NCBI GenBank assembly: GCA_963775575.1
Contig: CAVZJG010000002.1
Location: 2,108,001 to 2,172,000, forward strand
From: Roseiarcus sp963775575
GTDB taxonomy: Bacteria; Pseudomonadota; Alphaproteobacteria; Rhizobiales; Beijerinckiaceae
Length of the DNA: 64,000 bases
Direction: 5' to 3'
Positions within the stretch are counted from its first letter, which is position 1. Each line of letters opens with the position of its first letter. The notes beneath the pieces are model-generated. The model did not search any database. It was not told where the DNA came from and was given only the letters and a program-made list of their open reading frames with translations. The translations under genes and the position numbers were made by a program. Below, piece after piece: positions 59,911 through 64,000 of this stretch.

Positions 59911-61329
59911 ATGCGGACCATTGTCATTGACCCGATCACCCGCATCGAAGGTCATGCGAAAGTCACGATCCACCTCGACTCGGACGGCAAGGTCGTCGAC
60001 ACGGCGTTCCATGTCACGCAATTTCGCGGGTTCGAGAAATTCACCGAAGGGCGGCCCTTCTATGAGATGCCGGCCATCACGGCGCGCATCTGCGGGATTT
60101 GCCCGATCAGCCACCTCTTGGCCTCGGTCAAGGCCTGCGACGCCATCATGCGCGTGCGGATCCCGCCGACGGCGGCAAAGCTCAGGGAATTGTTGCATTG
60201 CGGCCAAATCGTGCAGTCTCATGCGCTGAGTTTCTTTCATCTCTCCTCGCCCGATCTGCTTCTCGGCTTTGATTCCGATCCGGCCCGGCGCAATGTCATT
60301 GGCGTGATCGAAGACCATCCGGCGCTGGCCAAGCAGGGCATCGCGCTGCGCAAATTCGGTCAGCAGGTGATCGAAAGCTTGGCCAAAGAGCGCATCCATC
60401 CGTCCTGGACCGTTCCCGGCGGCGTCAACGCTCCGCTCGATTCCGCCGTACGCGACCGCATCCTGGCCGGCCTGCCGGAGGCGAAGGCGATCGCCCTGGG
60501 GACGCTGAGTTTCTTCAAAGGCGTCGTCGACAAGTTCGCGGATGAGATCGCGCACTTCGGCAACGCCCCCACCATGTACGCGGGGCTGGTCGACGACGGC
60601 GGCAATTTGCAGCTTTACGACGGCGGGCTGCGCTTCGTCGACGCGTCGGGGAAGATCGTCGTCGGCCACATGGCGGCGGAAGATTATCAGCAGTTCATCG
60701 GCGAAGCGACGTTGCCGACCTCGTACTTGAAGGCGCCGTACTTCAAGCCGCTCGGCTTCCCGGACGGGATCTACCGCGTCGGTCCGCTCGCCAGACTGAA
60801 CGTCGCCGCGCGCTGCGGCACGCCGCAAGCCGACGTCGAGTTTGCCGAATTTCACCAGAGGTTCGGCAACCCGGCGCAGAGTTCGTTCCATTTCCATTAC
60901 GCCCGCCTGATCGAGATCATCTACGCTCTCGAACGGATGGAAGGCTTGTTGAACGATCCGGCGATCCTCGACCGGAACGTCCGCGCCCGAGCGGGGGTGA
61001 ACGCCTCGGAAGGCATCGGAATGGCCGAAGCGCCGCGTGGCGTCCTCATCCATCACTACAAAGTCAACGAGCAGGGGGCGATCACCTGGGCCAATCTCAT
61101 CATCGCCACCGGGCACAACAATCTCGCCATCAGCCGCAGCATCGACCAGGTCAGCCGCCACTACATCGATGGACAGAAGATGAAGGAGGGCATGCTCAAT
61201 CGCGTGTCGGCGGTGGTTCGCGCCTACGATCCGTGTCTGAGCTGCTCGTCGCACGCGGCGGACCAGTATCCGCTGGAGATCCAGTTGGTGAACGCCGACG
61301 GGATGGTGGTCAACTCCATGCGCAGTTGA
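59911..61329 (+). CDS. hoxH: [NiFe]-hydrogenase large subunit HoxH
   Basis: The 472-residue H2-activating subunit. The nickel ligands are in RICGICPISH (Cys61, Cys64) and DPCLSCSSHA (Cys442, Cys445), followed by a C-terminal extension AADQYPLEIQLVNADGMVV that a protease (HoxW) should remove after His448. ATG 59911 has GAGGAGG upstream. Length and the L2 sequence DPCxxC are group 3d-like. Confidence 0.96.
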   Translation: MRTIVIDPITRIEGHAKVTIHLDSDGKVVDTAFHVTQFRGFEKFTEGRPFYEMPAITARICGICPISHLLASVKACDAIMRVRIPPTAAKLRELLHCGQIVQSHALSFFHLSSPDLLLGFDSDPARRNVIGVIEDHPALAKQGIALRKFGQQVIESLAKERIHPSWTVPGGVNAPLDSAVRDRILAGLPEAKAIALGTLSFFKGVVDKFADEIAHFGNAPTMYAGLVDDGGNLQLYDGGLRFVDASGKIVVGHMAAEDYQQFIGEATLPTSYLKAPYFKPLGFPDGIYRVGPLARLNVAARCGTPQADVEFAEFHQRFGNPAQSSFHFHYARLIEIIYALERMEGLLNDPAILDRNVRARAGVNASEGIGMAEAPRGVLIHHYKVNEQGAITWANLIIATGHNNLAISRSIDQVSRHYIDGQKMKEGMLNRVSAVVRAYDPCLSCSSHAADQYPLEIQLVNADGMVVNSMRS

Positions 61330-61362
61330 GCGGGCGCGGCGCAGCGCTCCGTCGCGAGCGGC

Positions 61363-61824
61363 TCAGTCGCTCGGCGACGGCGCCAGCGCCAGCCGGCGCA
61401 CCGTCGCGACAACCTCCGGCAGCGCCGCCGCTACGGGCGCCGACAGCCCCTCGCCGAGCGCCAGCGAGCTTGCCCCCACCGTGACGAGAAACGCCTCCGG
61501 CGTTCGGCCGTAGAGCTTGCCCGATATGTGGAGCAATTCCTGGGGATCGACATGGTGGCCGAAGGCCGGCGATAGCGCCGCTGCGGCTTGCAACCGGGTT
61601 ACGCGGACGCCGCCGGGCGCAAAACCCGCCGCGGCGTCGACCAAGACGACCCGATCCGCCGCGGCGAAACGTTCGGCGAGTTCGGGCGTCAGCTGGCGGC
61701 GACTGACTGCCTCGACGCCGTCGACGGCGGCCTCGGCGGCGAACGCACGGGCGACCGCCTGACCGACCCCGTCGTCGCTGCGCAGCGGATTGCCGTAGCC
61801 GATGATGAGCGCAGCTCTGGTCAT
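61363..61824 (-). CDS. hoxW: Hydrogenase maturation protease HoxW
   Basis: A 153-residue endopeptidase of the HyaD/HoxW family: ALIIGYGNPLRSDDGVGQAVA supplies the first metal-binding Glu/Asp region (here Asp), then VLVDAAAGFAPGGVRV and the His in FGHHVDPQELL. It should trim the HoxH tail. It is convergent with hoxH (33 bases), so it must be transcribed from its own promoter, unusual for an operon-linked protease. It starts 18 bases from the helicase stop on the same strand. Confidence 0.9.
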   Translation of the reverse strand: MTRAALIIGYGNPLRSDDGVGQAVARAFAAEAAVDGVEAVSRRQLTPELAERFAAADRVVLVDAAAGFAPGGVRVTRLQAAAALSPAFGHHVDPQELLHISGKLYGRTPEAFLVTVGASSLALGEGLSAPVAAALPEVVATVRRLALAPSPSD

Positions 61825-61842
61825 ATCCCGCCTTCGCGCCTC

Positions 61843-63909
61843 CTACCGCCACATCGCGCGCATGCGCGCGGCGAGGTCCGCCTTCGGTCCTTCGCTCGCG
61901 CGCGGCGCCGGCTCGCTCGCCGCGAGCGGCCAGCTCTGGCGGTCGAAGCGTTCGAGCAGCGGCGCCGGGATGAAGCGGGTGCGGCTGGCGAAGACGTGGC
62001 GGTCGCCGTTCTTGGGCTGGCCGTGGAGGTAGAAGCGCTGCGGCGCGATCAGCGTCAGATCGTCGCGCGCGCGCGTCATCGCGACATAGAGCAGGCGGCG
62101 CTCTTCCTCGATCTCCTCCGACGAGCCGGCCGCCAGGTCCGAGGGGATGCAGCCGTCGACGCAATTGAGCACGAACACCGACTTCCACTCCTGCCCCTTG
62201 GCGGAGTGAATGGTGGAGAGGACGAGATAGTCCTCGTCGCGGAGCGGAGGCCCCGCTTCGTCGCTGGTCGCGTCGGGCGGATCGAGCGTCAGCTCGCTCA
62301 GGAAACGCTCGCGCGAGGGAAACGAAAGCGCGATGCGCTCCAGCGCGTCGAGATCGGCCGCGCGCGAGACGGCGTCGTCGTAGGCCTCCTCCAGGCCGGC
62401 TTGCCGCCAGGCGATCGCCTCGCCGAGGTCGCTCGGCCACGGCGCGCCGCGTGCGAGGCGCGCCAGCAGCGCGGCGAATTCGCCGAACGCCTCGCGCGCC
62501 TTTGCCGGCGGCGCGAGCGAAGCGAGCGTCGCAAAGCCGTCGTCCGCCGCCGCCGCGTCGACGATTCTTTCCGCGTTCGCCGGCCCGACGCCCGGCAACA
62601 GTTGCGCGACTCGGAAGCCGGCGACGCGGTCGCGCGGATTGGCGGCGAAGCGCAGCAGCGCGAGCACGTCCTTGATGTGCGCCGCGTCGAGAAATTTGAG
62701 GCCGCCGAACTTGACGAACGGAATATTGCGCCGCGTCAATTCGAGCTCGAGGGCGGCGCTGTGATGGGCGGCGCGGAACAGCACGGCCTGGCTCTTCAGG
62801 CTCGCGCCCGCCTCGCGATTTTCCAGTACGCGCGTCGCTACGAAGCGCGCCTGATCGGCCTCCTCGCCGACCGCGACCAGCGCCGGAGGAGCGCCCGCCG
62901 TGCGCTCGGTCCATAGATTCTTGGCGTAGCGCTCGGGAGCGAGCGCGATGACGGCGTTGGCCGCCGCCAGGATCGCGCGCGTCGAGCGGTAGTTGCGCTC
63001 CAGCGTGACCACGCGGGCGGGCGGGCTGAAGTTTTGGGGAAAATCGAGGATGTTGCGCACCGTCGCGGCGCGGAACGAATAGATCGACTGCGCGTCGTCG
63101 CCGACCACCGTCAGCCCGCGCCCCCGAGGGCGCAGCGCCAGCACGATTTGCCCTTGCAGGCGGTTGGTGTCCTGGTACTCGTCGACCAACAGATGGTCGA
63201 AGCGAGAGGCGACGTCGGCGGCGATTTCCGGCTCGCTGAGCATCTGGGCGAAATAGAGCAGCAGGTCGTCGTAATCGAGCACGCCGTGGCGCTGCTTCAT
63301 CTCGACGTAAGACCCGAACAGGCCGCGCAGCGCCTGTTCGTGCGCGGCGGCCCAGGGAAAATGCCGCTCGAGCGTTTCGGCGAGCGCGGCCTGCGAATTG
63401 ACGACGCGCGAATAGATCGCGAGGCACGTCGCCTTGGTCGGGAAGCGCTCCTCGGTTTGCGACAGCCCCGCCTCGTGGCGCGCCAGCGCCATCAGGTCGG
63501 CCGAGTCCTCGCGGTCGTGGATGGTGAATTGCGGATCGAGGCCGAGCCGCGGCGCGTATTCGCGGATCAGCCGCGCGCCGATCGAGTGGAAAGTGCCGGC
63601 GTAGGCGGGCGTCGACCGCGCCGCCGCCTCGGCCGCGAGTTTTCGCTGCAACAGCCGCTGCACCCGCCGGTTCAGCTCCGCCGCCGCGCGGCGCGAAAAG
63701 GTCGCCAGCATGATGCGCTGCGGATCGGCGCCGGCGAGGATGAGATGCGCGACCCGGTGCGCGAGCATCGCCGTCTTGCCCGTCCCCGCGCCGGCGATCA
63801 CCAGCAACGGCGCCGGCCCGTTCGCGTCGCCGACGCCATGCTCGACCGCGACGCGCTGCGCCTCGTTGAGGTCGTCGAGGGGGCTGGCGCGAATCAGGGC
63901 GGGGGGCAT
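61843..63909 (-). CDS. UvrD/Rep-family DNA helicase
   Basis: A 688-residue superfamily 1 helicase. Motif I GAGTGKTAMLAHRVAH, Ia ATFSRRAAAEL, II LLVDEYQDTNRLQ, III VVGDDAQSIYSFRAA, IV TLERNYRSTRAI, V LSTIHSAKGQEWKSVFVL and VI LLYVAMTRARDDLTL are all visible. ATG 63909 follows a GC-rich leader. The C-terminus is shorter than UvrD/PcrA of E. coli, so a UvrD-like helicase II homologue is possible. Unrelated to hox, it closes the minus-strand group with hoxW. Confidence 0.94.
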   Translation of the reverse strand: MPPALIRASPLDDLNEAQRVAVEHGVGDANGPAPLLVIAGAGTGKTAMLAHRVAHLILAGADPQRIMLATFSRRAAAELNRRVQRLLQRKLAAEAAARSTPAYAGTFHSIGARLIREYAPRLGLDPQFTIHDREDSADLMALARHEAGLSQTEERFPTKATCLAIYSRVVNSQAALAETLERHFPWAAAHEQALRGLFGSYVEMKQRHGVLDYDDLLLYFAQMLSEPEIAADVASRFDHLLVDEYQDTNRLQGQIVLALRPRGRGLTVVGDDAQSIYSFRAATVRNILDFPQNFSPPARVVTLERNYRSTRAILAAANAVIALAPERYAKNLWTERTAGAPPALVAVGEEADQARFVATRVLENREAGASLKSQAVLFRAAHHSAALELELTRRNIPFVKFGGLKFLDAAHIKDVLALLRFAANPRDRVAGFRVAQLLPGVGPANAERIVDAAAADDGFATLASLAPPAKAREAFGEFAALLARLARGAPWPSDLGEAIAWRQAGLEEAYDDAVSRAADLDALERIALSFPSRERFLSELTLDPPDATSDEAGPPLRDEDYLVLSTIHSAKGQEWKSVFVLNCVDGCIPSDLAAGSSEEIEEERRLLYVAMTRARDDLTLIAPQRFYLHGQPKNGDRHVFASRTRFIPAPLLERFDRQSWPLAASEPAPRASEGPKADLAARMRAMWR

Positions 63910-64000
63910 GGGGGGAGGGAACAGGGTTTCGGGTTTGTTCGCAAGCGGGGATAAGGCTTCGGTTCCCCCGCGAACCTGGAAGCCGTCATGACCGGGCTTG

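Noticed and set aside
63986..64000. Start of another gene at the right edge
   Set aside because: An ATG lies near the edge but only about four codons are available, with nothing to support it.

Overview
The window is a high-GC stretch from an alphaproteobacterium, most likely a member of the Hyphomicrobiales (the Beijerinckiaceae/Methylocystaceae side is my guess). Reasons are gene content and neighbourhoods: a DUF1674 gene divergent from rsmB, purH next to rsmB, coaBC-dut together, ubiE-ubiB, acnA divergent from ccmAB, an Omp31-type porin-like protein, short infC with a GTG start, and rhizobial-type Tdh and PurC. No rRNA, phage or insertion sequence was recognised; one tRNA (Arg, anticodon TCG) is present. 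Coding density is high, so most alternative reading frames are shadows.

Layout. 1-3.4 kb: DUF1674 start, rsmB, purH. 3.7-6.3 kb: a four-gene cassette (alpha/beta hydrolase, two membrane proteins, winged-helix regulator) behind a promoter with an overlapping palindrome. 6.4-9.2 kb: kbl-tdh-GNAT threonine catabolism. 9.3-14 kb: PilZ pair, YafK-like lipoprotein, a broken Alg9-type mannosyltransferase, accA and a PagL-like lipid A deacylase. 14.7-20.3 kb: tRNA-Arg, IlvD/Edd dehydratase, GNAT, Omp, dienelactone hydrolase, purC. 20.8-24.3 kb: DUF485-actP acetate uptake and modBC. 24.4-30.4 kb: Yip1, metallophosphoesterase, HAD phosphatase, COG4280 membrane protein, MFS pump, infC. 30.5-33.8 kb: hicAB, hemW, AGE-family epimerase. 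33.8-39.5 kb, minus strand: ubiE-ubiB and coaBC-dut-rrf2-cysK, the latter with a perfect inverted-repeat operator before cysK. 39.8-49.9 kb: acnA, then a cytochrome c maturation operon (ccmAB...ccmCDG) split by about 4.5 kb carrying a GYD gene, a helically phased TTGAC array and a GAF-PAS-GGDEF-EAL gene. 49.9-54.6 kb: apaG, DUF1194, Flp pilin, DUF2937, SulP, mogA. 55-61.8 kb: a group 3d-type [NiFe]-hydrogenase cluster hoxE-F-U-Y-H with hoxW convergent. 61.8-63.9 kb: UvrD/Rep-family helicase.

The most striking points are the hydrogenase diaphorase subunit, which joins a NuoF-like module to a GltD/NfnB-like FAD-NADP module (two pyridine-nucleotide sites) but is split by one extra C; the same 9-mer CAGTCTGTC sits at an apparent extra C in the GGDEF-EAL gene; and the TTGAC decamer array has no evident explanation. 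The hydrogenase would oxidise H2 at HoxYH and pass electrons through HoxU/HoxE to the flavins. Its maturation genes hypA-F are not in the window.
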